Notes: generated by a model from the sequence alone, not told the origin. 43,040 bases of DNA from Butyriboletus loyo (GCA_038093515.1 JBBPSI010000209.1:1-43040), one strand, 5' to 3'; positions 1 through 13,153 are shown, counted from the first letter of the stretch. Numbers and translations are program-made.

Positions 1-862
1 GATATGAGAGCATATACCCAAATATATTCATGAGTGTATCAAATTTATCTCCTGAGATATATCTTAATCAATCCAAATGTGCAAAACATTGCAATAGTTT
101 TGTCCCTTACTGTACACTCAACATTTGTTTCATGAAGTTTCCTTTGCTGAAGCAGAACTCTCAATGGATCAATGTGGTTCCAGTCAGAGTTGTATCTATG
201 TACATACATATGTATAACACTTGGCAAAGAGCTCATTCCCTTTCAGATTGCATTTCCTTTAACAGCACAACTGATTCTCTGCACACTGGCACCATGTCTT
301 ATTGGATTTTCATGGCATGATTCATCACTTACTGGACTGAGTGTTCTAGAGACACTCTGGGTTGCAACACATTCCCAAACTCTGCAAGCATGGCAAATGT
401 TGATAACCCATCACTGGACTATTTACAAAGGGCAGGCATGTTCAAAGTGCATCTCAGAAATATTAGAGGCTCTCATTCTCAAGAAGCTGAGAGCAGGACA
501 TTCCCGGAATGAAGAAATGTGAGCTTTTCACCCATTCTATTTCATGCATGCCATAGTCGGACTGATGCAGAACTCAAATGTGCACTGCAATGCGCATGCA
601 AACAATAGCTTCAGATTGCTTCCTAAGGATTCTGATATGTAGGATCTTGTCTTTCTCGATGTAGAATTGAAGTTTGTCAGTTTGCAATTGATACGGACTT
701 CAGCCCATCACGACAGAGCCTTCTCACGAAGTTCACGCTGGATGACAGCTGTTCGAAGAGGTCCAACTTGAGCCTGACCACATATGTTCAGCCAAGGGCC
801 CCAAGCGTTCAATATCCCAGAGGGCGTGAGATGTCAGGCACTGTGGATAAGATACTCGTAGG
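1..862. other. AT-rich region with no recognised gene
   Basis: The first 700 bases are visibly richer in A and T than the rest of the window. Open frames on either strand are short, cysteine- and histidine-rich and match no family I know. It could be old transposon sequence or an untranslated region, but I see no terminal repeats. Confidence 0.4.
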
Positions 863-2190
863 TCAAATATGGGACAGGTAATGCAAATGTGAGTATCCAA
901 GACCACGGCAGGCACGTAGTACTTCGTGCGCAGCTAGAATACCACATATAGCCTGAGTCGACGTGTCGCGTCGCATACAAGACTGCTCCCACCAGCGATC
1001 TAGCCGATTCACGGCGGCGCTGCGAAGAGTTTCCTGGAAACTAAAATCCATCAGAACAATGATAAACACGAGGAATCGTCCCCATGGCTGAAGATAGGAG
1101 CCCCACAATCTTGCTAACATATGTATAGAGACTGGTCATATCTGGTCCGATAGCATCAGGGAGGTCCGCCCGATTATGTCGGAAAAAGGCAGGCACACTT
1201 GCATGGCCCCAGGATCGTACTGTGACGAGCAACCATGCAAATGGAAATCATAATGAGGTTCCAAGTGACCTTGATGTTCTGCCAGGGCGAGGAGAGTGGC
1301 AGGATGAATTTGGGGAATAGAGCGCGATGCAGGATGAGTAACCACTCACTTGCCGAGGAAAAACAATCCAAAGTTGATCGAGGGAGTAACGCGACCACGG
1401 AAGGAACTTTGTCGTCGCAACCTGACCAGAGTAGCAGCTGCCCTTGTCAGAGCGGTATGGATATGGTGATTCGATCGTAGAATATTGCCCCCAGCTCTAG
1501 AGCGTCGGGAGGGATTCAGAGTTGGCGATCCACCTGTTTCCTGACCGATTGTGGTTCGTGCCAATGGCGAGCCCTGGAGGACAGCCCTGAGGTATTTCAA
1601 TTTGGTGTCCACTTGATCGCCTGCCGCTGTGCTGGTCCAGGTGGAAACGACGGCGCAGCAAATAACACCAGCGATGACCCGCACCGGGGATGTTGGCTAC
1701 AAAAGAATAGCACGCCAGCGTCCAAAACGAGTCAATAATACACCATATGACTTGCCTGAGCCACCAAGGCCATGTTTGGAGCGAAGGGACGAAGAAGGCT
1801 TACCTACATAGAAAACCTCGAGACGAGCCAAAGCCCGAGAGCGAGAGCGATGGCGAAGGCCAGTCAGAGGACCGAGACTGCGGTGTCGAGGGTTCGTAAG
1901 GATGCCACAACGAACGACGCTAGTTGCGACTCATTCCAAGTCACACCGAAGGCACTAGGCTCTAGCTGGAGAGCGAGCGAGTCAGGACCACTGGACCAGC
2001 AACACATGCGCAACGAGATGAAGATCATACCTGAGGAGTCCATACACCGGCTAAACTCCCAAAACGACTCGTCAAGACTGTGAACGCGCGGTGTCGACAC
2101 GGCACTGAGCTCCAAACGCGGCCGAGATATGACATGTTAAGCGATCGAAAATGTTGTACATGACGTGAAGAGTATTCCTGGCAAACATCG
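863..2190 (-). pseudogene. Unresolved, possibly decayed membrane-protein gene
   Basis: Several minus-strand open segments follow one another with plausible GT-AG junctions between them, for example a donor near 1816 and an acceptor near 1769. They include hydrophobic stretches that could cross a membrane, such as LAFAIALALGLWLVSRF near 1830-1880 and a segment around FLVFIIVLMDF near 1045-1080. I could not join them into one convincing protein because each candidate frame meets stop codons. The order of hydrophobic segments recalls the N-terminal membrane region of an ABC transporter or a seven-helix receptor, but no diagnostic motif is present. It may be a real gene with many introns or a degraded copy. 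Strand and limits are uncertain. Confidence 0.25.
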
Positions 2191-2484
2191 TTCAAGCACA
2201 GCACTTGTCAACGCTCGCTCACTCTATGATAAGTATTCATTTCTTTTGGTTTTTGATTGGTTTTTTGATTTTTTGATGATAAATCACAATGATTGGCGAG
2301 AATGACGTCATGTCCGTGATAACGACGTAGAAAGCCAGAAGCGCATCAAATTCAGAATCCACACCGACGCCATAACTGCACCCGGTCCAGAGGACATATT
2401 TATCGTAGTGTACCCCTTATTTGACTTCTCACACGCCATCACAGACGATTCGCACCGACTCGCTACCGGACATCAAAACTTGGA
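2116..2484. promoter_or_regulatory. Probable promoter region of the dehydrogenase gene
   Basis: No gene is seen. A T-rich stretch at about 2239-2280 and a TATA-like ATATTTAT near 2396 precede the dehydrogenase start at 2485. Assignment as promoter rests on position only. Confidence 0.35.
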
Positions 2485-3839
2485 ATGTCTTCCGACAGTC
2501 TGATACCAACGACGCAGAAAGCATGGATGGTCGTGAAGCAAGGTGAACCTCGCGATGCGTTGGCGTTCAAGACGGACGCTCCGGTCCCCAAGCCGAAGCC
2601 GGGAGAGGTGCTCGTGAGGGTACACGCTGCGGCACTCAATCCTGTGTGCGTACTTGCTCCCTACTTTCCATTGCGTTCTGACATGGGGTCTTTGTGTCGG
2701 GCGCAACCGGATGCTCAGAGGGTGGAAACTCATGGGTGCATTGCCCAATGTATTGTCGAAACGACCGCACCCTGCAGAACACGATCTTGCGGGTGTGATT
2801 GTCGACGCGAACGGCACGTCGTTTTCCGACGGGGACGAAGTCATTGGATACATTCCCGTGTGTATGTCCCATCTCTTTCCTTCCTTGTTCGCTTCATACC
2901 TCATTGACCTCTTCCCGACACGACAGCCCTCCAATTCAGTTCCCGTCAAGGTGCACTCGCTCAATATGCTACACTCCCTGTGGACAATGTCACACCCAAA
3001 CCCACCAAACTCACCTGGGAAGAAGCCGCAGCCCTCCCCCTCGCTGCATCGACGGCGGTCCAAGCCCTTCGCTTGGGGGGCTACGATCCCGTGCGTGCGC
3101 TCGCGAACACGCCCGCATCCACGCCCACCAACCAGGAGTCGATTTTCATCAACGGAGGGTCTACTGCCGTGGGTATCTATGCAATCCAACTCGCCAAAGC
3201 CCTCTCATTCCAAGTAACTGCCTCCGCCTCGGCGCGAAATGAATCCTTTGTGCGCGGTCTCGGTGCGGATACGTTCCTTGATTACACTGCCCAACCCATC
3301 GCCGAGCAACTCTCCGCCAACCCACCAGACCCGCGGTTTTGCATGGTGTTGGACGCAGCAGGGGTGCCGGACACGGCAATATACGCCAAATCAGGGGCAT
3401 ATATGAAAAAGGGAGCTGTGTATGTGACGACGGGCCCTTTCCCAGGTAAAGAGGGATGGGTTAGTATGGTGGGACGGTGGGTAGGAGCGGTGTTGAGACC
3501 ATCGTTTTTGGGAGGTACACCGACACTGTGGAAGTGAGTTAGCGTGGGTGGAGTTGTGCGATGGACACTGACCGTAGCCTATTTTTTCCCTGGGTAGGTT
3601 TGTCCATGTCGTGAACATAAAGGAGGACACCGAGATGTTGTGTGCGTTGATCGAACGAGGTAGGCTCTCTGATTGTGGCTAGACGCCTTTGTTTGGACAC
3701 ATTGCTGAGTGTAACTCTGGGGACAGGTGTACTCCGTACTTGTGTGGATTCGACATATGAATTCGGATCGGCGTTGGACGCGTATGATAGGATAATGACA
3801 AACCGGGCGACAGGTAAAGTGATTGTCAAGGTCGAGTGA
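2485..3839 (+). CDS. Zinc-free medium-chain dehydrogenase/reductase (quinone/enoyl reductase-like)
   Basis: Likely NAD(P)H-dependent oxidoreductase of the quinone reductase/ToxD-like branch of the MDR superfamily, probably cytosolic; the substrate cannot be told. Five exons join in frame to 361 residues, normal for the family: 2485-2645, 2719-2861, 2927-3533, 3598-3659 and 3727-3839. The N-terminal GroES-like domain carries PGEVLVRVHAAALNPVGWK, followed by EHDLAGVIVDANG where zinc-binding alcohol dehydrogenases have GHE; the catalytic and structural zinc cysteines are absent. The Rossmann domain shows the nucleotide-binding glycines in FINGGSTAVGIYAIQLAKAL, then VLDAAG. The protein ends NRATGKVIVKVE, the usual C-terminus of the fold. 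It is convergent with DPM3, 240 bp away. The start is the first ATG before the conserved N-terminal strand. Confidence 0.9.
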
Positions 3840-4079
3840 CGTCAGATGTGTCGGACGTATGATTGATTTGCATGCATGCATCGGTACAGTAGGACTGGTT
3901 TGATGTAATTGTGGGCGGACTATTGTTCTGACAATGTGGACGAGAAACCGCGAATCAGTACTGACACACACAGGGCCGACCGGGGAGCACGGAAAGCTTG
4001 AAGCACCACTGATGAGGTGGGTACAAATGCGTCATGTCACGCAAGGCGAGGAAGGACAAACAACGATATATAACCCCAG

Positions 4080-4559
4080 CTAGTCCACGGTGACGCCTTT
4101 CCCTCTGAGATCGTTCTTGGCGTCGTTGATCTCCTGTGTAGACGGAGGTGACATGGGGTTAGGTAAAGAAGTTCAAGTTCGAGTCCAAGCATAAAAAGCT
4201 TTGAGATAAACAGCTCACCTTGAGCAACTCGTGGTAAGCCTCTGGGCAGTCTCGAAAAGTGAACAAGCCCCAACCGAGAGATGCGAGCGAGTATGCGCCA
4301 AAAGAAACGAGCAACCACCAAGGTATCTAAAGTATCAAAAAAACTCGGTGAATGAGAGTGCCAACGACGGATAAGTACGGCGTTAATCAGACGGAAGAGA
4401 AAGGGGGCGGGAGAAGAAAAAAAAGTGACGCACGACAGGGAGAAGTTGGGCGATAGTGTGAGGCTCGAAAAAGGGGATGGGAAGGACAGCGAAGAAGGCG
4501 AGGAAGTAGACGAGGAAGAAAGCAGAGGCGTAGATGGCGACGCAGTGTGCACGGGCCAT
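4080..4559 (-). CDS. DPM3: Dolichol-phosphate mannosyltransferase subunit 3
   Basis: Small ER membrane protein that tethers and stabilises the catalytic Dpm1 subunit making dolichol-phosphate-mannose for N-glycans, GPI anchors and O-mannosylation. Three exons (4434-4559, 4219-4326, 4080-4133) give 95 residues, the usual DPM3 length. Residues 9-30 form a first hydrophobic helix (FFLVYFLAFFAVLPIPFF) and 43-64 a second (WWLLVSFGAYSLASLGWGL). The conserved tail follows: TFRDCPEAYHELLKEI, then DAKNDLRGKGV. This matches the FxDCxEAxxEL...EAxxDLxxxG pattern of the family and is the main support. The start is the only in-frame ATG before the first helix. Longer overlapping minus-strand frames in this interval come from reading through introns. 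Confidence 0.93.
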
Positions 4560-4991
4560 ATTGAATATTTATGATTTAATCGTCAACTCTCTTTTTTGTT
4601 TGAGATTCGAAACGAGAGCGTGTCGAGGGGACGTGGGTGATCGGAAGTCGGGGGTCGGAAGCCGGAAGCCGGGTTCGGAGAAGAGTGACGAGGGACCCAC
4701 GCGTCGGCCGACATGCGGGTGTTTTATTTATTTCGACGTTAGGGTTACAAATCGAACACGTTTTCGGCGACTGGAAATTCGCAGCTTCGTTTGCTGGCAT
4801 CACGCGCACGATGGAACGTTCCACCCAAGACGCCAAAGTTCGTTCATCATCAGCCGCATCGCCGCATCGCCGCCATCGATGGGCCTCTGAGATCTGAGAG
4901 ACCCAGAGAAGTTCCCCCCGAGTCGCAGCCATCGCGCACCATGAACCAATTTAGCGATATCATATAGCGTTACGAGTGACTACTACAATAA
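4560..4991. other. Intergenic region between DPM3 and tRNA-Tyr
   Basis: No convincing gene is seen. Open frames on both strands overlap one another and have arginine-rich, atypical composition. It presumably holds the DPM3 promoter. Confidence 0.5.
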
Positions 4992-5078
4992 CCGACCTTA
5001 GCTCAGTTGGAAGAGCGCGAGACTGTAATTGGATAAAAGATCATCTTGAGGTCGCCTGTTCGAGCCAGGCAGGTCGGA
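4992..5078 (+). tRNA. tRNA-Tyr (anticodon GTA) with a 14 nt intron
   Basis: The full cloverleaf can be drawn. The acceptor stem is CCGACCT (4992-4998) with AGGTCGG (5071-5077) and discriminator A5078. The D stem pairs GCTC (5001-5004) with GAGC (5013-5016). The anticodon stem pairs CGAGA (5018-5022) with TCTTG (5044-5048) using one G-T pair. The T arm is GCCTG TTCGAGC CAGGC (5054-5070). The anticodon GTA lies at 5025-5027. An intron occupies 5029-5042, directly after position 37, the standard site for nuclear tRNA introns and one usual for eukaryotic tRNA-Tyr. A and B box promoters are internal. Confidence 0.97.
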
Positions 5079-5082
5079 TTGT

Positions 5083-5098
5083 ATTTTTGTTATTTTTG
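5083..5098 (+). terminator. RNA polymerase III terminator of tRNA-Tyr
   Basis: Two runs of five T (ATTTTTGTTATTTTT) start a few bases after the tRNA end, as expected for Pol III termination. Confidence 0.75.
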
Positions 5099-5476
5099 GT
5101 TATGCTGGCTCGTGGTCCGGGCTTTGTGCAAGATTGATGCACGTTGGGTGGTACGAGACGGAAACTACGGTGCGTAGGTCGTTCTTTGACACGCATGACC
5201 ATCCTCTCGCTGGAGATGGAGGTGACGATCATGGTCATTTCATATACATGCTTGCAGAAACGGTACTGTAACCAGTTTGGTCGGACACTGATCATTCTGA
5301 ACGCCAATAAGTATCGCTATATGAGAAGTTCTGGTCGGAAACTACTATGCATTCCCTCATCATGATTTTGACTGCTATAAGTACAACCCTCCGGGAAGAG
5401 CTCGAGTCAAGCAAAGCAAAAATTGTACATGAAAACACAGCACGATTGCACGATTGCACGATCTTCACACTCCTCT
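5099..5476. other. Intergenic region downstream of tRNA-Tyr and ABC transporter
   Basis: No gene is recognised; it should include the 3' untranslated region of the minus-strand ABC transporter. Confidence 0.5.
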
Positions 5477-8400
5477 CTATTGCAGCGCAAGATCCCTCTC
5501 CGCCTTTGCCATAGCCGCACTCTCCAACTCGGCATACGTCCCGCTCTTGAGACACATGTTCCTGAATATCCCGTCCTCTTTTTGGATCAAGTTCAGCGGC
5601 GTGTCAAACTCGGCAACCTGTGCGCCCACTCAGCACCAGAAACACACTCGATAATCAGAGTGCAGACTCACCTCGCCCTTGTCCAACACGATCAACCGAT
5701 CGTAATCAATCACCGTCCTCAACCTATGCGCCACTACACCACATCGCATCGTCAATACCAATATATACAGGAACGGGTTCATCTCAAAAGATGGACGCAC
5801 CTGTCAACAGCAGGGATTCCCCAAATTCCTCTCTAATTGTCGCCTGAATCTTGGCGTCCGTCTCAAAATCAATACTGCTCGTCGCTTCATCGAGCACGAT
5901 GATCGAGCTTCGCCTCAACAATGCACGTGCCATCGCGATCAACTGTCGTTGACCTTGCGAAAAGTTGGTGCCCCCCGCGGAGACTTGGGTATCGAGCGTA
6001 ATAGCCGTCTTGCTGTCTACCTCGGTCGCGGAGGTTGAAGCTACGGAGGAGGCACCGTCTTCAGCAGGCGTGGACTCTCTACTGTGCGGCCGAGAGTTGC
6101 GTTGTGATTGGTAGGTACTTTGGGTGAGCATTTGAACGCGGTAGAGAACATCCAGGCATTCGGTATCATCGTGTTCGTCTGTGGGATAAAACATGAACAT
6201 CGGCGAGTCGTCCAGTTGTCCCTTGAAACACTCACTGAAAGGATCTAGGTTATCCCTTAATGTCCCAGAGAACAGTGTCGCATCCTGGGGAATGAACGTC
6301 TATGTCCCAATCAGCCTTGAGCTTGCTCATCCAAATTCCCCCAACACTCACCAAGCGCGATCTCAAATCATGGATGCCAATCTTTGAAATGTCAATCCCA
6401 TCAATCAAGATCCGTCCCTGCACCGGATCCACGAATCTCAAAATACTCATGGCCAGCGTAGACTTGCCACTACCCGTCCTGCCCAACAGACCTATCCGCT
6501 CCCTTGCATTGAGCTGGAACGAGACGCTCTTCAACACTGGCGGAAGCTCTGGTGCATACTTGATCACTAAATCTTCGACGCTGATCAGCGGATTTGTGCT
6601 CGTGCTCGAAGGCCAGTACGCAGGTGGACGGTTCGATTCGATGACGGGAGGTGGTTCTTGGGGGAGTTCAAGGTACTCGACAACACGCTCGACAGAACTG
6701 ATCGGGAAAACGTTGGTCAAACGGAACAGCTAGAGCACATAGGGAGAACATACTTCAAATCAAGCTCGAGAGCAGTCCAGAATCGACACGCCCAATACAC
6801 GCTCATCGTGAACGACATCGCACTCGTGATGCAAAGACCGGCAGTACCAGCCGAGACGTATCCGGAGAGTGCAAACAACGTCGTTATCAACACCGCCAGG
6901 CCACCGAGTGTGTCAAAGTTGAGCAATAGCCATCGGTTCGTCATCCAGAAATTGTACCACATCTGTATTCACGCATTAACTTCATGTAGAGATGAACCAA
7001 GAAACACCGGCCTTTGTCGTCACGTCGATCTTACTGTGCAAATCATCCAAAAATCGACGCTCCGCCGAGAATGCGCGAACGGTCACAATACCATCTAGTA
7101 ATTCTCCAAACCCAGAGAAAATCGGTGACCGAGAGTTTGACTCCATGCGACGGAGATCGCGGCCCGTGTTCAAGTACCCAATGGCTAGCATGCGATAGAA
7201 GAAGCCGATAATGAAAGCGGGAATCAAGAACCATGGGAACACGACACTGCGAGCCCAAACACAATTCAGTGGGTTTCATTGACCAAAGAGTAAGAGAACC
7301 ACACACGCAACAGTGATAATGGCAGCAGCAAAGGTGGCCAAAGACGAGTTCACAGCCGACAACGAACTCGCCAAGTTATTGTCTATTGTCTCAATGTCTT
7401 TACCAAACCGGTTTAGCATACGACCTATGCCGCCCTCCATCAGTCAGTCGACGAAATCAACCACGTCGGCCATCCAGCCACTCACCTTGAGGTGTGATGT
7501 CATGCCAACGCATCGTGGCTCTCACCACGCCCTCCAACAGCCGCCTGAAAATCAGCCTCGACGCGCTCAACGCACCCGTGTACTGTATCGCCATCGACAC
7601 AATGCTGACGGTCGCCGTCGCGAGACCAATCGCACCGTAAACGCCGACGTAAAACAGTGGGTCCTCGTTCGCATCGGGAAGTGTGAACCACAATAGCTTG
7701 TAAGAGGCCTGAAGGTGGTAATAGGGATTTGAGTAGTGCCCAATGTCGAGCGAGGGGAGGAAGCCATTCATCAGTGCTTCATTCTCCGTCAAGACAGTCG
7801 ATGCGAAGGAGTACGGCGCGGCCATCGTGCTGTTACCATAAGCCTGACCCCATTCCTGAACATATTATTAGTATCCGAAACAGTCTCTCAGCAACAGTAC
7901 TCACCCGAATCCAAAGCTTCTCAACGACCCCCAAGCTCTGTGAACAGATGATCAACGCACTCAATATGAACCACGTCCAATACGACCTAGGTACCCATCA
8001 TGTAAGTTGCCTCTACCTCAAATCAACAAGAAAAGATGACGCACGAGGCCTTTAAATAGGCATTATAGACCGACCACTTGACACCACCGCTCTCCCTGTG
8101 TTCGTCCTTGATCAGCTTCCTCGGCTTCTTCGAGTCAATCTTGGCAGGCTCTGCGGGGGCATCATCCACAAACGCATCGCCCGCGGCGACAGGCTCCTCC
8201 TGCTTCGCGTCCGCTTGTGAATCCTGTGCAATATATTCTAAAACACCTTGGGCGCGCAAATCCTTCACTGTTCCTTGGGTATCAATCCGTCCGTCAAGCA
8301 TCCGCACTAAAAAGTAGGCTCCAGGAAAGACGAGTTCGACATGGTGCGTAACAAGGATCTAGCACATAGATCAAGTACATGTTTGAGTGCAAAAGGACCG

Positions 8401-11400
8401 GAACTTACGACCGTGCGGTTGGCTAGGAGGGGCCCGCGCAATAGTTTTTCGTACAAGAACCTCGCGGTGTGGCTGTCCTATAACCCTTATGCGATCAGCG
8501 ACCTTGTCACAATGAGAGGAGAGGTAAGGAACATACGACAGCACTCAAGGGGTCGTCCAACAAGATGTATTTCGTGCGAGCATAGACAGCACGAGCAAGC
8601 GCGACACTGGGAATGGTAATCAGCGTACCTCTCATGTCTATAACACCATCCCTAAACTCACCGAGCCTTTTGTCCACCAGACAAACTCACACCCCTAGGA
8701 AAGACGCTCAACACACTGCAAGTATTCCTTTGGACAAAAACCCACCTTGCGCCAATCTCTGTCTGGTCCCCATCTTCGAAAATATCAAAATCGGGTTTCA
8801 GAGCACAACATTCTACCACTGCATTATATCTTTCCTCGTCACATGGATACCCAAACAGAATATTGTCCTTGATAGATTGATGACGCAACCAGGGAGATTG
8901 TGCAGCATATGAGATGGCGTGCGCGTTGCCATGTCCATCGATACTGGAGATATTTTTGGACATGATGAGTTTTCCGTTGGTGATCGTCATCTCACCCAAA
9001 AGTGCCAGCTAGGAAAATATAAATATCCACGTAAGTACGTTGGCTGCATTCACGAGCAAGGGCTCACCAGTAAAGCAGACTTGCCGCTCGCAGTCGGACC
9101 GGTGATCAGCGTCAATTCGCCCTCAGGGAATCGCACCGAAATATCCTGCAGTTCAAACTTGTGATCCTCGATCCCAGGTCTGCCCGACAAACTCTCTGCA
9201 TCGACAGCTGTATCTGTCTCATCGCTCGGCCTGCGACTCTCATTCGCGTGCGACTTGCCATTCTTGCCATTCCCGTTTCTCTTGCCCTTTGTTGCATCCT
9301 TGATCTCTTGCTCCGGCACCTCATTCCACTTGAACGTACCACCCTCGATCGCAAGACCCTCATCCGTGGCGAGAGAGTCTGCAGGCACCCTAGCACGCTT
9401 GATGGACGACACCTGTTCCGTAACCTCTTCCTCTCCGAGATACGTCTCTATGCGTTTCAGTGCTACACCAGTCTAATTGCACAAAGAGGCGAATGCATAA
9501 GTGACCATCGATATGGACACACGGATGATCGACTTACCTGAAGTATTTGGACAATCCAAGCAGGGATGATGTTCAATGGTTGCCTATTAGATGCTGATGA
9601 GGACGCAGGCGAGTTAGGACTAAACTTCGTCATACCGGATCATGGTGAACAACGCGATGGAAGTGAATGCGACAGAAACTGTCAGCTGGTTGCCTTGGTA
9701 AACATACGCAAAGAACGAAATGAAGGAGACGAGAATAGGTGCCGAATTCCAGAGAGCGGTGAACATGACTGAGTTGAGACGGGCTGGATGATCGCGACAG
9801 TTTCGTCGCATTGGAGGATTATATCAATCATTGGTCACGAACCCGAATAAAAACGTGACCCACACTTGACCATCCAATCCATTTCGACTCCTCTTGCATC
9901 CATCGCTCGCTCGATCCATCGTTCCTCCCAAGCAAAAAACTTGATGAATTTCACAGCACCAATGAGTTCATTCAGGACTGCCATACGCTTATCGCGCGAT
10001 GCAGAAACACCTTTTTGGATGCGGATGCTGCGCTTCATCACGTAGCTATTCAGCGGCCATCCGACAAGCAAGACAATAAACCCTGCGAAGGCAGAAACGC
10101 CAAGGAGGCTATGCACAGAATGAGCCCATCACCTGCAAGATATTAAAGGAGACATACTTGTACAAAAATACCGAAGCAATGATGATTTCAAAAGGACCTA
10201 GATCATGGTTATAACCCCAATTCCCCTACCACGTATATCATCGGACCTACCTCCATAGATGAAATACATCCCCGAAACCATCATGGCGATCCTATTTGCG
10301 TCAACAGCCATCAAATTGACAATCTTGCCAACATCGGCGCCAGCTTTGGGCTCATCTCCAGACGAGCTCTCGGAAGGTGCGAGGCCAGCTTTCTTGTCTG
10401 CGTCGTCCTTGAGCTTGTCCTTATCAATGACACCCGAATAGTCTTTGCGCTTGAGCGCTTTGTCGTAGATGGCGGCCATGAGCTCTGTACGCATGCGCGT
10501 AGCAGCACGTCTGCCATACCAAAGATGTTGAACATCTGCTTCAGCCTGTGTTTAAACCTGTTATATACACCGTGCATGGAAGAGATAGATAGATGTACTT
10601 TGAGTACCGTGCAAAGGAATGCCAAGAACGCGTATATGTATGCCATTGCACGCTGTTCCTCGGTAGCGTTAGGCTCGATGGAATCAAGAATGACCCTGAA
10701 GAATGAACTAAGTCGACGCTCCATTTACGAAAAACTCACTCACTTGAGGAAGAATGGAGAGGCATAGTTGAACAGGACGCTGACAAACGTCATGCAAAAG
10801 TCGACACTTTGAAAACGATAAGCATCAGAAGAGATGGACATAGAATGCGAGATACCCACATGAGGTCTAAAGAGTTTGTCCAGAAAAGGCGACGGAGAAG
10901 GGACCCGCCCCTGAGGTACCATTAAAAAGTGACCTCGCGCAAGAAGGCGTGAAGTAAACTTACCCGATGGTAGTGAACTTGCTGAAGACGGGCCGGGATT
11001 GCGACGTTGGACTGAGATTCCAAACGTCTTCCTCATTCATGGTCGTACTAGTACCGCGCTTGATAAGTGGGTAAATCCAGCTGAAGGTAATCCATTGGAT
11101 GATGGTGACATAGTCTTCTGGGGAATACTTGACGAACTAGACGGAGATAGGTAAGTCGACGGTACATATGAGGTGGTCGCGTAACACTCACAATATCTTG
11201 CTGATTGATGCGACTGCTTGGGAGTTCCATGGGCATTGTTGAGACGAATGCTAGTTCGATGACGATAGCGACCAAGTTGAATATCAACCCAGCAAACTCG
11301 ACGCGTGGTTCCAGAGGCACATGTAAAATTTCATGATCGTAGATGACACCACCGAGGAGGACAACGCCAAAAACGAAATGAGCGAGATATAGCCAGAAAA

Positions 11401-11872
11401 GATCCAAGTGCGCGGTTGCCTTGGGCCAAAACACGGGTTTGCAGACACCATAGACCCAGGTAGAACCAATCAAAACAGCACACACGCCCGTCCAGGTGTC
11501 ACGTTCATGAGTAATCAGGATGTATGCGCCAGCAGACAGCCAAATAAGCGCTTGGACGAGTGCAACGAATGCGAGTGCGACTGTACGCCAGAGCGGAACC
11601 GCACTATTGGTGATGGGGGCATCCTCCGCGTCATCTGATATGGGTTCGCCAGCGTCCAACGCCTCTGCCTCACGGAGAGTGAGAAAGTCGTCCAGCGGCG
11701 CCTTGAGCACGCGGCCAAGTTTCCCCGCGAAGGCGGGGAGTGTGAGCGGGATGGAGAAGAGACAGAGGGTGACGACAAAGACGGCAGGAACGAGCGCGGC
11801 CCAGGTAGCGCGAATGCACGAGTCTGACAGGTCGAGCAGGCTCGCCCGACCGCAGGGCTGCAAGGCATTCAT
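5477..11872 (-). CDS. ABCC (MRP-type) full-size ABC transporter
   Basis: Probable ATP-driven exporter of conjugated or amphipathic compounds in the vacuolar or plasma membrane, of the Ycf1/Ybt1/Vmr1/MRP group. About 1,700 residues over more than 20 exons. The first exon (about 11190-11872) encodes an N-terminal membrane region of some 230 residues with about five helices (TMD0-like). The order then is TMD1 (about 10970-9540), NBD1 (about 9400-8230), TMD2 (about 8060-6730) and NBD2 (about 6660-5600). NBD1 has Walker A GPTASGKS (near 9080), Q-loop AAQSPW, signature LSGGQKAR (near 8675), Walker B YILLDDP and H-loop THH. NBD2 has Walker A GRTGSGKS (near 6470), Q-loop IPQD, signature FSQGQRQ (near 5955), Walker B IIVLDEAT and H-loop VAHR. 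Asp instead of Glu after Walker B of NBD1 is usual in ABCC proteins. All catalytic motifs are intact. The product ends RDLALQ. It shares a 164 bp divergent promoter with the gene at 12037. Confidence 0.95.
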
Positions 11873-12036
11873 GTCAGAGATGCGCCGACTCAGTCAGCAA
11901 CGGATTTCCATAATAGTCCAGAAATCGGAGAAATTCGGGAAATCAGACATTTGCGCAGATTATCAGCTAATCCATCTTTCGACGATAGTTGTTCCCCGCA
12001 AACCCGACAACAACGACAACGACGACAACGACGACA
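11873..12036. promoter_or_regulatory. Divergent promoter and 5' leaders between ABCC and the 12037 gene
   Basis: Only 164 bp separate two oppositely oriented start codons, so both promoters must lie here or overlap the first exons. The plus-strand leader ends in an ACGACA-type repeat at about 12007-12035. Confidence 0.6.
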
Positions 12037-13153
12037 ATGGAATCTCTCGACGGTCTTGCAAAGTCGCTCCCGGCTTCCAACTTTGAGAAGGCGGAAAAGG
12101 AGCTTCTGAACAACTTCAAAGGTTCATCTCGTTCCCCCATGCCATCCCACGCACTCATATTTCCTACCCCCAGCTGCCGCACTTAGCATCACAACCCTTT
12201 ACAGATCCTCGCGACATGCTTCAAAACGCGCGTATAATGCTGGATATGCGACAGCCTGCCAGGATCTCATGATCATGATTCAGCAGGGCGTCTCCGCAGG
12301 TGGCATCGCCCCCTCCGACCACAATGCACGTAACGGCGAGATGACAGTCGGTCGCATCTTGGACTGGATAGAGGCAAGGATGGAGGCAGTCAAGTCGAGA
12401 GAGGAAGAAGAGGATGAGGACGAGGAGCGCGAGAAGGAACGTGAACGTGCGAGAGTCACCCCGCCATCCACTCGCTCAGATGTACACAAGGACGGCCATT
12501 CGTTCCCTTCTGCCTCGTCTCAAAAACCACCTCAGACAACATCTACTTATATACCAGACGGTGGCCCTGTAAGATACCATTCATCGAATATCCCGGGCAG
12601 ATGACTCACCCCACCCCAGCCGCCGCCTGCCCCGCTTACACCTCATTCCCCTGTCTTGTCGAACAACATCAATCTGCCAAATCATCCATCGTCACCATCG
12701 CCTACTATGACCCCCGCCAGACCCACCATCACAGGTAACAATACACGCATCACTAAAGCACGTCCACCCAATGCACGCAAAGACATTTCCGACACTGCAT
12801 CCACCCCGTTGACATCATCCACTGCCTTCCCCCTCGGTTCTTCCGAGAATCTATTCCGTGTCCCTGCAATCACTCCGATAACCACTCTGCCTGATACTGA
12901 CTTCTCAGCAGGCGCGAAACGTAGACATGCTGTTATGATGATGCTCGATGCAACCCCATCGACGACTGCTGTCGATGTGCTCTCACCTTCCGGTAGCAGT
13001 GCTTCCTCAACAGCCACTTCCACTTCAGGAAATTCGAGGAGGCGGACAAGAAGTCAACGTTCCGCAGGACACGTGCAACTGCCCGTCCAACCGGGTGACT
13101 CGATGGATGTAGAAGAGGACGGCCCACAACGCAAGCGCATCACTAGACGATGA
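12037..13153 (+). CDS. Probable TAPR1/HAPSTR1-like (DUF4588-type) nuclear protein
   Basis: Three exons (12037-12121, 12174-12568, 12620-13153) join in frame to 337 residues. The first 110 residues look like one conserved helical domain: KALLN-type start, then ALSITTLYRSSRHASKRAYN, GYATACQDLMIMIQQG and MTVGRILDWIEARMEAVKSR. I think this is the domain of human C16orf72/HAPSTR1 (a HUWE1-associated stress regulator), but this rests on memory of the pattern and needs a profile search. An acidic/basic coiled stretch (EEEEDEDEEREKERERAR) follows, then a Ser/Thr/Pro-rich disordered tail and basic clusters RRRTRSQR and RKRITRR, which could be nuclear signals. An in-frame ATG at 11989 would add a short extension containing ten threonines; I prefer 12037. 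The first intron uses an unusual GTTCAT donor. Convergent with nothing near; divergent from the ABC transporter. Confidence 0.8.
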